DNA of 17,517 nt, from contig JAZUMF010000038.1 in the NCBI GenBank assembly GCA_045603485.1, forward strand, positions 1-17,517, given 5' to 3'. The DNA is from RGIG5952 sp045603485. Its GTDB lineage: Bacteria > Verrucomicrobiota > Kiritimatiellia > RFP12 > JAAYLN01. Both the position numbers and the translations under genes were made by a program. Positions 7,170-15,431 of the stretch are shown here, piece by piece. The number at the start of each line of letters is the position of its first letter. Position 1 is the stretch's first letter. The notes beneath the pieces are model-generated. The model had not been told where the DNA came from and made no database searches. It saw only the letters and a list, made by a program, of their open reading frames with translations.

Positions 7170-8360
7170 TCAGACCTTAAATCGCGTTTTGAATGTAGCC
7201 ACACCATCAAATACGCGCGGTGGTTCGCGAATAAATACCGATAGGGCATGCTCAAGCCTGTGATAATTGATCGAGTGGTCGCTACTGTGAACCGAGAATG
7301 ACATCGAATAAACGCCACTTTGGAATTGCGAGGCATCAAGCTCAAGAGTTATGCAGCCGTCGCCCTTATCGATATATGGAATTTCAAAACCCTCTAATTG
7401 GGTATTGCTGCCGAAGATATTGCCAAACTCATTACGCCAAATGCTAAACCCGAAGACAGGCGTCTCGATACGACGCATCGCTTCATAATGGATTGCCACA
7501 CGAATAATGCGGTCATCTCCCACCACATCGATAGGAGCGCCATCGGCATTGATAAGCTCCATCCTCTTAAGGACAACCTCTTTCGTTCCCCACTCAACCA
7601 TATCAATCGGGCCGACTGCTTGAGCAAAAATTGAACTGCGATACTTCTCTACCATCATGCCAGGCTCGCCGATATCGACGATAGTACCATGGTCGAGAAT
7701 GGCAATCCGATCCGAAATTGACATAATTGTCCCGAGATCATGGGAAATCAGCAAAAGCGTCTTGCCCGACTTGCGGAACTCCGTCATTCTTTCGATGCAA
7801 CGCTTCTGAAAATCGACATCGCCAACAGCCAAGACCTCGTCGACCAAAAGAATATCAGGGTCTATTTGAACGGCAACGGAAAAACCGAGTCTAACATACA
7901 TTCCCGATGAGTAAAAACGGACTGGCTGGTCGATAAACTCCCCGATTCCGGAGAATTCGACAATTTCATCGAAACGCTCCTTCATTACAGATTGGGGGAT
8001 ATTCATAATTGAGCCGTAAAGAAAGACATTTTCGCGACCAGTCAAATCCGGATGGAAGCCCGCTCCAAGCTCAAGGAGCGATGAAATTCTACCATTTGTA
8101 CGGACAGCGCCACGAGTAGGCGCCATAGTGTTTGAAATAACTGACAGCAAAGTTGATTTGCCGGCGCCATTACGGCCTATGATACCCAAAGTCTCGCCTT
8201 TGCGGACATCGAAATTCACATCAGAGAGGGCTGTAAAGACCTTGCGCGGCTTACGGCGGAAGGTATCGACAATAAGATGCTTGAGCGAACCGCCTCCCGC
8301 AGCCGTCAAGGGGAACTGCTTCCACACATGGTCAACCTGAATTGCAAGATCGTCTCTCAT
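7170..8360 (-). CDS. wzt: Polysaccharide ABC exporter ATP-binding protein (Wzt type)
   Basis: This is the ATPase subunit of an ABC-2 exporter that moves a finished lipid-linked surface polysaccharide (O-antigen or similar) across the inner membrane. The 396-residue protein has Walker A GRNGAGKS (62-69), signature YSSGM (150-154), Walker B DILLVDE (169-175) and the switch His207 in LLLISHD, the pattern of the Wzt/TagH/RfbB group. Residues about 255-396 form an extra beta-rich C-terminal domain of the Wzt-C type, which in characterised Wzt proteins recognises the terminal modification of the glycan. The ATG overlaps the stop of the permease gene as ATGA, and GGAG lies 8 nt upstream, so the two subunits are translationally coupled. 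TagH of teichoic acid export is the alternative; the Wzt-C-like tail favours Wzt. Confidence 0.9.
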   Translation of the reverse strand: MRDDLAIQVDHVWKQFPLTAAGGGSLKHLIVDTFRRKPRKVFTALSDVNFDVRKGETLGIIGRNGAGKSTLLSVISNTMAPTRGAVRTNGRISSLLELGAGFHPDLTGRENVFLYGSIMNIPQSVMKERFDEIVEFSGIGEFIDQPVRFYSSGMYVRLGFSVAVQIDPDILLVDEVLAVGDVDFQKRCIERMTEFRKSGKTLLLISHDLGTIMSISDRIAILDHGTIVDIGEPGMMVEKYRSSIFAQAVGPIDMVEWGTKEVVLKRMELINADGAPIDVVGDDRIIRVAIHYEAMRRIETPVFGFSIWRNEFGNIFGSNTQLEGFEIPYIDKGDGCITLELDASQFQSGVYSMSFSVHSSDHSINYHRLEHALSVFIREPPRVFDGVATFKTRFKV

Positions 8361-9196
8361 AAAACATCTCCAAATTTACGGTCGCCAACCCTAAGAACAG
8401 TCCTTCCCAAGAAAAGAACAAGCAGACACGCGGCAAAAGAAAGGCAAATCGGCATCCAGCCGTCGACGGCTACAGGAAGCTCATCTCCCAAATTCGCCTT
8501 TGCGCCAAGTAACGCTTTACGATACAATGTCAAAATTCCGGTCATTGGATTAAGATATATCCAAGGCAGCAGGCTATCTGTAAATTTTTTGGTAATGACA
8601 TCTGTCTGGAAACTCATAGGATACATAATCGGCGTAAGGAAAAACCACGCTTGAGAAACAACACCGATTATATGCTCGGTATCTCTAAAGAAAACATTTG
8701 AGGTACTGCAAAAACAGGCGATTCCCAGGCATAGCACCATTTGCATCGCAAATGCGGGTAATATCAGCCAAATATCTGTAAAATCAGCGGACCCTGAGAC
8801 GACAAGATACAAAACAAGGACTATAAAAGTCAGGAAGAAATTTATAGCATTGGCAAGAGCGGTCGACAGGGGCAAAATAATGCGTGGGAAAAAGACCTTC
8901 TTTACGAGATTTGAATTCCCCACTATCGCGTGCAACGAATCATTCAAGCAACTCACCGTGAATTGCCACGCGATAATACCGGTAATCAAATAAGGCAGAT
9001 AGCCGTCTCCGCCAAACTTCAAAAGCTTGGCAAAAATGGCATACATCAAAATTGAACACAAAGGAGTCAACAAAGACCAAAAGAATCCAAGCACGGAATT
9101 TTTATACCGTATTTTAAGATTCCTTGAAACAAATTTGCCTATCAACTCCCGCTTCGCCATAAGAGACGATTGCGAACCATTCGGTGGTATAATCAT
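8357..9196 (-). CDS. wzm: Polysaccharide ABC exporter permease (Wzm/TagG type)
   Basis: This is the membrane subunit partnering the ATPase encoded downstream. The 279-residue protein has the family's amphipathic N-terminus ELIGKFVSRNLKIRYKNSVLG (17-37) and six hydrophobic segments at about 36-58, 67-85, 113-133, 142-164, 180-198 and 246-265. The order matches ABC-2 permeases such as Wzm, KpsM and TagG, and the short length is normal. Its stop overlaps the ATPase start by 4 bp. Start choice is uncertain: neither the ATG at 9196 nor the in-frame ATG at 9160 (Met13) has a clear Shine-Dalgarno site. The glycosyltransferase gene diverges from it, which suggests one glycan synthesis/export locus. 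Confidence 0.88.
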   Translation of the reverse strand: MIIPPNGSQSSLMAKRELIGKFVSRNLKIRYKNSVLGFFWSLLTPLCSILMYAIFAKLLKFGGDGYLPYLITGIIAWQFTVSCLNDSLHAIVGNSNLVKKVFFPRIILPLSTALANAINFFLTFIVLVLYLVVSGSADFTDIWLILPAFAMQMVLCLGIACFCSTSNVFFRDTEHIIGVVSQAWFFLTPIMYPMSFQTDVITKKFTDSLLPWIYLNPMTGILTLYRKALLGAKANLGDELPVAVDGWMPICLSFAACLLVLFLGRTVLRVGDRKFGDVL

Positions 9197-9309
9197 AGCA
9201 ATACATTTTACATCAAATACCCATCAAGCGCAAGAAGAGCGAAAAACATAATCTTCCCTTTTATCAAAAACAATGATACAATTGTTTTTTTGGTGAAGGA
9301 TAAAACACA
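9197..9309. promoter_or_regulatory. Divergent promoter region with AT-rich inverted repeat
   Basis: AAAAACAAT (9266-9274) and ATTGTTTTT (9281-9289) form a perfect 9-bp inverted repeat around GATACA. Weak overlapping promoters can be drawn. On the plus strand these are TTCCCT (9254-9259) and TACAAT (9277-9282) with a 17-bp spacer. On the minus strand they are TTGTTT (9273-9268) and TATGTT (9250-9245) with a 17-bp spacer. Either -10 or -35 falls inside the repeat, so a regulator bound there could affect both directions. The symmetry is observed; the function is inferred. Confidence 0.4.
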
Positions 9310-10488
9310 ATGAAGAAAAACCGTACGCTTTTTATTGCATCGCAACCATTTTTTGAAAAAAGAGGCTCTCCTATACGCCTTGGCTTTGATTTGCTTTCAT
9401 TGTCTCAACTAGGTTATGAAGTTGACTTCATCACCCTTCCTATCGGCGAGAAGCGCGAAATTCCAAATGTTAGAATAATCAGAGCCCCCAACCTTTTCTT
9501 TGCAAAAAAAATCTCAATCGGCCCCTCACCGCTAAAGTTGGCCTTTGACTTTATTATCTTTTGGATGGTTCTTTGGCGTGTGATATTCAAGCGATATACA
9601 ATCGTGCACGGCGTTGAGGACTGCGGAATAATCGCCTTAATCTGCGGACGCATCGGTCTGGCAAAGGTTATCTTTGAACGCCATTCCGACCCTGCCAGCT
9701 ACAAAAAATCCGGAATCGTAAAAAATGCCATTGTAAAGATTTATACCAAGGTCGAGCGTTTTGTCATGCGCCATGCCGATGCAGTCATCGGAACAGGCCC
9801 TGGTCTTGTCAAAAATGCAGCTGAATACGGCAAGGCGGCAAGAACCTGCCTGATTCCAGATATTCCATCATCACTAACAGAGGCCGACCCGAATGCCGCT
9901 GAAGCAGTCAGAGCGAGTTATGTCCAAGACGCTAACAATATCCTGATTGGCTATGTTGGCTCATTTGCGGTATATCAGGGAATCGACCTTCTCTTCAATG
10001 CGATCCCCATAGTCGCAAAACAGGAACCTCGAGCCCGATTTGTCATCGTTGGCGGCAGTGATAAAGAAATTGCCGAAAGGCGCGAACAGCTCGCAAAAGC
10101 GGGTTGCCTAGATTCGGTTGTATTCGCCGGCTTTATCGACCCTGACACTTTACCTACCCACCTCGCCGCACTTGATATTCTCCTTTCACCCCGCACATCG
10201 GGAATGAACACCCCCTTAAAGCTCCTTGACTATCTCAAGGCTGGCGTTGCCATAGTCGCAACCAACTGTGAAGCTAATCGCCTGATTCTCGACAAGAACA
10301 CTGCACAGCTCACACGGCTCACACCCGAATCCTTCGCCGAAGGCATTTTGCATTTGTGTTCAAATCCCGAGAAACGCATCACCTTAACCAATGGCGGCAA
10401 GGCAATTCTAGCTAAGCAGCACAACTTCAACTTCTTCAAAGAAAGCCTTGGAAAATGCTACGAATATGTCCTATTGCCAAAAAAATAA
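9310..10488 (+). CDS. Glycosyltransferase, GT4-like (GT-B fold)
   Basis: The 392-residue protein is a GT-B glycosyltransferase. The N-terminal half starts with a Rossmann strand and FFEKRGSPIR (14-23), a loop common in GT4 enzymes. The C-terminal half has IGYVGSF (213-219), FVIVGG (244-249), the VVFAGFIDPDTLPTHLAALDI-like segment (270-290) and the nucleotide-sugar loop TPLKLLDYLKAGVAIVATN (301-319). In the usual E-x7-E region the second acid is Asp307 rather than Glu. It should transfer a sugar from an NDP-sugar (retaining chemistry if truly GT4); donor and acceptor are unknown. GAAGGA (9295-9300) lies 9 nt before the ATG. It is transcribed divergently from wzm/wzt, which supports a role in making the exported polysaccharide. 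It has no membrane segment that would mark it as a flippase-linked enzyme. Confidence 0.87.
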   Translation: MKKNRTLFIASQPFFEKRGSPIRLGFDLLSLSQLGYEVDFITLPIGEKREIPNVRIIRAPNLFFAKKISIGPSPLKLAFDFIIFWMVLWRVIFKRYTIVHGVEDCGIIALICGRIGLAKVIFERHSDPASYKKSGIVKNAIVKIYTKVERFVMRHADAVIGTGPGLVKNAAEYGKAARTCLIPDIPSSLTEADPNAAEAVRASYVQDANNILIGYVGSFAVYQGIDLLFNAIPIVAKQEPRARFVIVGGSDKEIAERREQLAKAGCLDSVVFAGFIDPDTLPTHLAALDILLSPRTSGMNTPLKLLDYLKAGVAIVATNCEANRLILDKNTAQLTRLTPESFAEGILHLCSNPEKRITLTNGGKAILAKQHNFNFFKESLGKCYEYVLLPKK

Positions 10489-10489
10489 C

Positions 10490-10518
10490 TTGACAAAGTC
10501 ATTTTTTTTGTGCATTGT
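10490..10518 (+). promoter_or_regulatory. Promoter for topA operon, with symmetric -35 region
   Basis: TTGACA (10490-10495) and CATTGT (10513-10518) are spaced 17 bp apart; the -35 begins 2 bp after the glycosyltransferase stop. The -35 is part of TGACAAAGTCA (10491-10501), an inverted repeat with a 3-nt centre, followed by eight Ts (10502-10509) and preceded by an A-run. The same bases could therefore act as a weak terminator for the upstream gene. A leader of about 100 nt follows before topA. Confidence 0.55.
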
Positions 10519-10623
10519 CTTTATGCGTAAATTCTACTGTTTGAAGTAAGGACACCCCAATTCAATTCACAAGAATTTATTAAAAATTTTGATTGCAAAA
10601 GATCAGAAACGGAATCCGCAGAT

Positions 10624-13188
10624 ATGAGCGAAGCAAAAGAAAAAGCAGCGACGGGCAAACATCTCGTTATCGTAGAATCACCGCACAAGGCTCAAACCAT
10701 TGGTAAATTTCTTGGGCCAGACTATATTGTACTTTCCTCTAAAGGGCATATACGCGACCTTCCTGCGCGCAGCCTAGGTATTGACATTGAGAACGGCTTC
10801 AAGCCTCAATATGAAGTCTCAGAAGCCTCCCAAAAGGTCGTCTCTTCGCTTAAAGCCGCAGCAAAAAAGGCTTCAGATATCCTCCTCGCCTCAGATCCTG
10901 ACCGCGAAGGAGAAGCCATCGCCTGGCACCTTCGCGAAGTCCTTGCCCCAGTTGCAAAAAACAAGCATTTTTACCGTATACAGTACAACGAAATCACCCC
11001 TCGGGCAGTCAAAGCCGCATTAGCCAACCCAGGCGAGATAAATATGCCGCGCGTCGACGCTCAGCAAACTCGCCGCCTTATAGACCGCATTGTCGGCTAC
11101 AAAGTCAGCCCATTCATTTGGCGTAACATCAAGGGAGGCTCAAGCGCAGGCCGCGTACAATCCGTAGCCTTGCGTCTCGTATGCGAACGCGAACGCGAAA
11201 TAGCAGCCTTCAATCCCGTTTCCTATTGGGTTATAGGGGCAATTCTCAAAAAGAATCCATTTGACCCCTTCTTCGCCAAGCTTACGCGAATCAATGGCGC
11301 AAAGGCTGAAATCACATCTCTTGAGCAATCCGAAAAGATTCTTTCAGACCTCGCCTCACGCAAAATGGAAGTCGAAGCCATCAATAAGCGTGAATTGGTT
11401 AAGCATGCGCTGCCTCCTTTCATCACAAGCTCCTTGCAGAGGGCAGCCTCAAGCATTCTGGGCTTCACTCCCGGCAGAACGATGTCCATAGCGCAAAAGC
11501 TCTATGAAGGTATAGATATCGGCGGCGCGGAAGGCCCTGTAGGTCTCATTACCTATATGCGTACCGATGCGCCTGCCGTTGCGCGTGACGCACAAGAGGC
11601 CGCCCTTGATTTTATCAATCGCGAATATGGCCAGGCCTTTGTCCCAAGCAAGCCCAATCTTTACAAAAGCGGCGCCAAGGCCCAAGAGGCTCACGAAGCC
11701 ATACGCCCGACCGATGTCACACGCACCCCGGCCTCGCTCGCCAACAAACTTGATTCTGCGGAGCTCAAGCTGTACGATTTGATTTGGCGCCGTTTCGTAT
11801 CTTCGCAAATGGCTGACGCAAAATTAAGTCAGCGCACCGTTCTCTTTGATGCAGCGCCCGTTGGACCAACCGTCGCCGATTTCGACAAATATACCTTCTC
11901 GGCAACAACAACAGAGGTTGTCTTCCAAGGCTTTATGAAAGTAATGGAGCTTGATATCCGCAAGCTCATCTCATCACCGGACGGCAAAGATACCGAAGTC
12001 GCCCAGGAAGAAGACACCGATGATGTCGTGCGCATCCCAGAGCTTGACATTGGTGAAGTAATTGACATCAAAGACATCAAGTCAGACCGCAAAGAGACCA
12101 AGCCCCCAGCTCGGTACTCTGAAGCAATGCTCATCGATGCCCTCGAAAAGAACGGCATTGGCCGTCCGTCGACATACGCGTCAATTATGGACAATATCAT
12201 AAAGCACGAGTATGTCACACGCGAGCGCCGCACACTCTTCCCGACCGAGCTTGGCATGCAAGTTGTAGACATTCTCGTCAGCAAGCTCCCGACACTCTTT
12301 GAGGTAGGCTTTACCGCTGAAATGGAGTCCGACTTAGATAAAATCGAGGGCGGTTCAATTGAATGGGGTAAACTCATGGACGAGTTTTATGCCAAATTCA
12401 CAAGCTGGATGGACGGCACAAAAGATCCGCCTGCCGATATCGGCTCCGTTCAAACAATGCTGACAGTCCTCAAAGATGTCAAAGAATGGCTCCCCGCAGA
12501 AAAAAGAGGTCGTCGCGTCTATGACGACCAAAAGCTTACCGAATCGATTTCAGAACAGTTCAATGCAGGAGTAAAGCCGATTTCAAAGCGCCAGCTAAGT
12601 GCCCTTGCCGCAATGGCATGGCGTTATCGCACACAGCTTACCGGTATTGAAGATACACTCAAGCGACTCAAACTGGATGATGTTATCAAGTCGGAAAATC
12701 CGCAAACGCCGCCAGAGACCCTAGAAAAGCTTGACCTGCTTATGGCGATGGAGCTGAATGAAAACCAAAAGCGTTTTATCTCATCCATATCACGCCAGGC
12801 CAAGAGCGGACGCAACCTTTCTCAACGGCAAATTGCCGCAGTCGATCAGGCGTTCCTCCGCAATCTTCCAAACATGGCAAACAAAGACGAGATCGCTCAA
12901 AAATTCGAAATTACCATTGCAGCGGATGCCGAAGAAGCCGACAATGAGAGCCCGGCTCTAATTGCCGCACTTTCAAAAATCACAGAGTGGAAAGAGCCCG
13001 TAAAGCGTGGAAAGCGCGTCTTTGACGATGCGGATTTCTTCAAATCAGTCAAAAAGCAATTTGATGAACGCGGAGCACTCTCCGTCAAACAGCGCGCGGC
13101 AATGCGTAATATGATTGGCAAATACAGGTCTCAAATCCCAGAGGCTGACGAACTTGCCCCAAAAAACAAGGCGGATGATGCAAAATGA
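10624..13188 (+). CDS. topA: DNA topoisomerase I (type IA) with repeat C-terminus
   Basis: TopA relaxes negative supercoils by single-strand passage. In the 854-residue protein the TOPRIM domain has VIVESP (15-20, Glu18) and the metal-binding DPDREGE (91-97). SAGRVQS (174-180) and the active-site GLITYMRTDA with Tyr311 follow, and the gate-domain motif GIGRPSTYASI is at 511-521. The residue after the catalytic TD is Ala316, where Ser is usual. The core ends near 600. Instead of the CxxC zinc ribbons found in E. coli TopA, the tail carries three related segments (about 608-672, 698-750 and 777-838), two of which contain KRGRRVYDD / KRGKRVFDD and then LSxxQ-type helices. It has no cysteine pairs. 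The start is supported by homology to the family N-terminus; only a weak GGA precedes it. The stop overlaps the xer start (ATGA), so it heads a topA-xer-nrnA operon. Confidence 0.93.
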   Translation: MSEAKEKAATGKHLVIVESPHKAQTIGKFLGPDYIVLSSKGHIRDLPARSLGIDIENGFKPQYEVSEASQKVVSSLKAAAKKASDILLASDPDREGEAIAWHLREVLAPVAKNKHFYRIQYNEITPRAVKAALANPGEINMPRVDAQQTRRLIDRIVGYKVSPFIWRNIKGGSSAGRVQSVALRLVCEREREIAAFNPVSYWVIGAILKKNPFDPFFAKLTRINGAKAEITSLEQSEKILSDLASRKMEVEAINKRELVKHALPPFITSSLQRAASSILGFTPGRTMSIAQKLYEGIDIGGAEGPVGLITYMRTDAPAVARDAQEAALDFINREYGQAFVPSKPNLYKSGAKAQEAHEAIRPTDVTRTPASLANKLDSAELKLYDLIWRRFVSSQMADAKLSQRTVLFDAAPVGPTVADFDKYTFSATTTEVVFQGFMKVMELDIRKLISSPDGKDTEVAQEEDTDDVVRIPELDIGEVIDIKDIKSDRKETKPPARYSEAMLIDALEKNGIGRPSTYASIMDNIIKHEYVTRERRTLFPTELGMQVVDILVSKLPTLFEVGFTAEMESDLDKIEGGSIEWGKLMDEFYAKFTSWMDGTKDPPADIGSVQTMLTVLKDVKEWLPAEKRGRRVYDDQKLTESISEQFNAGVKPISKRQLSALAAMAWRYRTQLTGIEDTLKRLKLDDVIKSENPQTPPETLEKLDLLMAMELNENQKRFISSISRQAKSGRNLSQRQIAAVDQAFLRNLPNMANKDEIAQKFEITIAADAEEADNESPALIAALSKITEWKEPVKRGKRVFDDADFFKSVKKQFDERGALSVKQRAAMRNMIGKYRSQIPEADELAPKNKADDAK

Positions 13189-14228
13189 CATCTGCCGGAC
13201 AACCGGTGTACAAATCGGACAGTTATCTTACGACTCTTAATGCTGTGCCAAATGTCGAAGACATTGAGGCCCTGCCGGTTCATCACAATGCCGCAAAGGA
13301 CCCCCTCGTGGAGTCGTTCTGCCGCCATATAACCACTGAACGCAACGACTCCCCGAACACAATCTCCGCATACCTCAAAGACATCGCCCAATTAGCGGCA
13401 TTCGCCTTCGACAAAACAGAGCCGCCCTTTGATTGGTCATCCCTTGACAAGTATGCCATCCGCGCATTCCTCATAGAAGTACAAAAAAAAGGGGCAGCAC
13501 CGACAACCACAAGACGCAAGCTCTCGGCAATTCGCACATTCTACAAATTTTTGCTGCGCGAAGACCTGGTAAAACGCAACCCCTGCCAACAAGTAAGAGG
13601 GCCAAAGGCCGCACGCAAACTCCCCGACATTCTAACCCACGAACAAATCTCGGCTCTTATAGAATCGCCGCTCAAAGACCTCTCAAATGCGGAAATCCCC
13701 ACACCAAATGACAGCTATGCCGCATGGAGAGACAGTGCCGTCTTTGAATTTCTCTACAGCACCGGCGCCCGCGTTGCCGAAGCCGCAAATGTAAAGCTAA
13801 AGGATGTCGACCTCAACACAGGCGTGGTAAAACTCCTCGGCAAAGGCCGAAAGGAACGGCTCGCCGCACTAGGGAAGCCGGCAATAGAAGCCATCAGGCA
13901 AGCGCTCGGATTTGCAGAACTCCTCTTTGGCAATGAAGCAAAAGAACAAGACTGCCCACTTTTTCTAAATTTGCGCGGAGGCGCCCTCACAACACGCTCC
14001 ATCGAAAGACAAATGAAAAAGTGGCTCCAAGCGGCAGGGCTACCCAGAAACTACACCCCGCACAAACTACGCCACTCCTTTGCGACACACATGCTGGAAG
14101 CAGGAGCAGACCTCCGTTCCGTTCAAGAGCTCCTTGGTCACGCCTCACTTTCATCAACGCAAATATACACCCATTTGACAATCGAACGGCTGCGTGAAAT
14201 CTACCGTTCTGCCCACCCAAGAGCATAA
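13185..14228 (+). CDS. xerC: Tyrosine recombinase, XerC/XerD-like
   Basis: This is a tyrosine site-specific recombinase of the kind that resolves chromosome dimers at dif. The 347-residue protein has the SAM-like core-binding domain at about 40-125 and the catalytic domain at about 145-340. The catalytic set is complete: Arg196 (TGARVAE), Lys220 (LGKGRKER), His293 and Arg296 (HKLRHSFATH), His319 (LLGHASL) and nucleophile Tyr328 (QIYTH). It is about 40 residues longer than typical XerC at the N-terminus. That extension lies in the same frame after the ATG overlapping the topA stop, so a later start cannot be excluded. It is not flanked by an attachment site or integron cassette, and its operon position beside topA favours housekeeping Xer over a mobile integrase. 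XerC versus XerD cannot be settled here. Confidence 0.87.
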   Translation: MTSAGQPVYKSDSYLTTLNAVPNVEDIEALPVHHNAAKDPLVESFCRHITTERNDSPNTISAYLKDIAQLAAFAFDKTEPPFDWSSLDKYAIRAFLIEVQKKGAAPTTTRRKLSAIRTFYKFLLREDLVKRNPCQQVRGPKAARKLPDILTHEQISALIESPLKDLSNAEIPTPNDSYAAWRDSAVFEFLYSTGARVAEAANVKLKDVDLNTGVVKLLGKGRKERLAALGKPAIEAIRQALGFAELLFGNEAKEQDCPLFLNLRGGALTTRSIERQMKKWLQAAGLPRNYTPHKLRHSFATHMLEAGADLRSVQELLGHASLSSTQIYTHLTIERLREIYRSAHPRA

Positions 14229-14232
14229 TAAA

Positions 14233-15219
14233 ATGAAAAACGAAATGATTCAGACCATTATTGACGCCATCGAAAAAGCTGAAACAATAGCGATTGTGAC
14301 ACATGTAGGCCCCGATGGTGACGCAGCCGGCTCATCATTAGCCCTCTCACTAATACTCCGCAAGCTCGGCAAAGACGCCAATGCCTACCTTCGCAAAAAT
14401 GACATCGGCGCGCCAAGAGTAATGAACGCCTTCAAAGAAATCAAAGAACTTGAAGAAGCTCCCCCAAACCCCGATTTACTCATTTGCCTAGACTGCGCCA
14501 CCATAGCAAGAATAAATGCGCCAATATACAAAGACCGCTTAAATGAACTGACAGTCGCAACGATAGACCACCATCAAAGCAACGAAGGCTACGGCGACTA
14601 CAGATACATAATCCCCGACGCCTCCTCCACTGGCGAACTCGTTTGGCAGATTGCCAAGCAGGCAGGCTGGGAAATCGACACAGACACAGCCGAAGCCCTT
14701 TGGGTAGCCGTAGTTACCGACACCAACCGCTTCACATACTCCTCCACAAAACCTGAAACATTAGAATTCGGAGCCGACCTTCTACGAAAAGGAATCAAAC
14801 AAGACTTCCTCAATGATGAACTATTCTACCGCTCCAGAATCGATGTATTGCGTCTAAGAGCCATTGCCTACTCAAGCTTGGAATTATGGTATGAAGGCAA
14901 AGTAGCGATAATCCACCTCGATGCAAAAGACTACATTGAGACAAACTGCTGCAAGGCTGATACAGAAGACTTTTCAGACATACCCCGCTCTGTCCGAGGC
15001 ACAAAATTAGCGATATTCTTCTATAGAAGCCGCCAAGATGAAGATGTCATTCACCTCAGCATACGCTCCACACTCCCCGTCAAAGCCTCAGACCTTGCAG
15101 TCAAGTTCGGCGGCGGCGGCCATGAGCTCGCCGCAGGCGCAACCATCAAAGGCTCAATGCAGGAAGTCATCCAAAAGGTAAAGTCGGCTGTCGCAGAAGT
15201 GCTTCCCGCTGCAATGTAA
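14233..15219 (+). CDS. nrnA: DHH-family phosphoesterase NrnA-like (oligoribonuclease / pAp phosphatase)
   Basis: NrnA-type enzymes degrade short RNA oligonucleotides and remove phosphate from 3'-phosphoadenosine 5'-phosphate. The 328-residue protein has the DHH-domain metal ligands in order: HVGPDGD (24-30), CLDC with Asp87, IDHHQSN (111-117) and VTDTNRF with Asp163. The DHHA1 substrate domain ends with FGGGGHELAAGA (292-303). The length is that of Bacillus NrnA. An in-frame ATG at 14194 lies inside the recombinase gene; the ATG at 14233, 4 bp past that gene's stop, matches the family start and has AAGAG about 10 nt upstream. It is last in the topA-xer operon. Its final 17 bases, from the second base of the Leu codon through the stop, lie in a 62-bp repeat that recurs at 15457. 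Confidence 0.9.
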   Translation: MKNEMIQTIIDAIEKAETIAIVTHVGPDGDAAGSSLALSLILRKLGKDANAYLRKNDIGAPRVMNAFKEIKELEEAPPNPDLLICLDCATIARINAPIYKDRLNELTVATIDHHQSNEGYGDYRYIIPDASSTGELVWQIAKQAGWEIDTDTAEALWVAVVTDTNRFTYSSTKPETLEFGADLLRKGIKQDFLNDELFYRSRIDVLRLRAIAYSSLELWYEGKVAIIHLDAKDYIETNCCKADTEDFSDIPRSVRGTKLAIFFYRSRQDEDVIHLSIRSTLPVKASDLAVKFGGGGHELAAGATIKGSMQEVIQKVKSAVAEVLPAAM

Positions 15220-15264
15220 TACCAGCGGCGAAAATGCGCACCACTTTAACGCACCTTCATAACC
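15203..15264. repeat. 62-bp direct repeat, copy 1
   Basis: This copy matches 15457-15518 at 60 of 62 positions; both mismatches are A here and C there (15224/15478 and 15243/15497). It includes the end of nrnA. It also carries a relic of the last codons and stop of the minus-strand beta-helix gene (TTA at 15246-15248), even though that gene's working end is in copy 2. Confidence 0.92.
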
Positions 15265-15327
15265 TTTTAAGGGGACAGGCCTTACTAATTCTTCATTATT
15301 ACCTATTACCTATTACCTATTACCTAA
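15264..15327. repeat. 64-bp direct repeat, copy 1 (GGGGACAGGCC element)
   Basis: This copy is identical at all 64 positions to 15368-15431. It starts CTTTTAAGGGGACAGGCCTT, continues with a short A/T-rich segment and ends in four ATTACCT heptamers (15298-15325). The pair flanks a heptamer block in the opposite orientation. This looks like a small dispersed repeat element rather than coding DNA. Confidence 0.92.
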
Positions 15328-15366
15328 ACAAAGGTAAGAAGTAAGAAGTAAGAGGTAAAAGGTAAA
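15298..15366. repeat. Heptamer inverted repeat (4x ATTACCT / 5x AGGTAAN)
   Basis: Four exact ATTACCT units (15298-15325), a 6-nt AAACAA loop, then five units AGGTAAG, AAGTAAG, AAGTAAG, AGGTAAA and AGGTAAA (15332-15366). The arms pair over about 28 bp with a mismatch each seventh base and a few others. In RNA this would be a long imperfect hairpin between convergent genes, and could end transcription from either side. Confidence 0.8.
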
Positions 15367-15367
15367 A

Positions 15368-15431
15368 CTTTTAAGGGGACAGGCCTTACTAATTCTTCAT
15401 TATTACCTATTACCTATTACCTATTACCTAA
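15368..15431. repeat. 64-bp direct repeat, copy 2
   Basis: This is an exact copy of 15264-15327, offset by 104 bp. Its downstream flank differs (ACTTTTCT), and 8 bp on lies a third, shorter GGGGACAGTCCTT motif (15439-15451), which differs by one base from the GGGGACAGGCCTT at 15271 and 15375. Confidence 0.92.

Noticed and set aside
10523..10549. Nine-codon leader-like frame upstream of topA (ATG CGT AAA ... TAA)
   Set aside because: The predicted transcription start is at about 10525, so the ATG would not be in the message, and there is no ribosome site.
11829..12377. Minus-strand 182-codon Ser-rich frame inside topA
   Set aside because: The low-complexity Ser/Met/Arg composition is the usual shadow of an acidic, Asp/Glu-rich coding strand.
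13185..14228. Phage or genomic-island integrase
   Set aside because: The gene is co-transcribed with topA and nrnA, and no attachment-site duplication or phage gene is nearby; the nearby tRNA-Gly is intact, over 6 kb away and on the other strand.
15298..15429. CRISPR-like appearance of the regularly repeated heptamers
   Set aside because: Units are 7 bp and contiguous with no unique spacers, and no cas gene is present.
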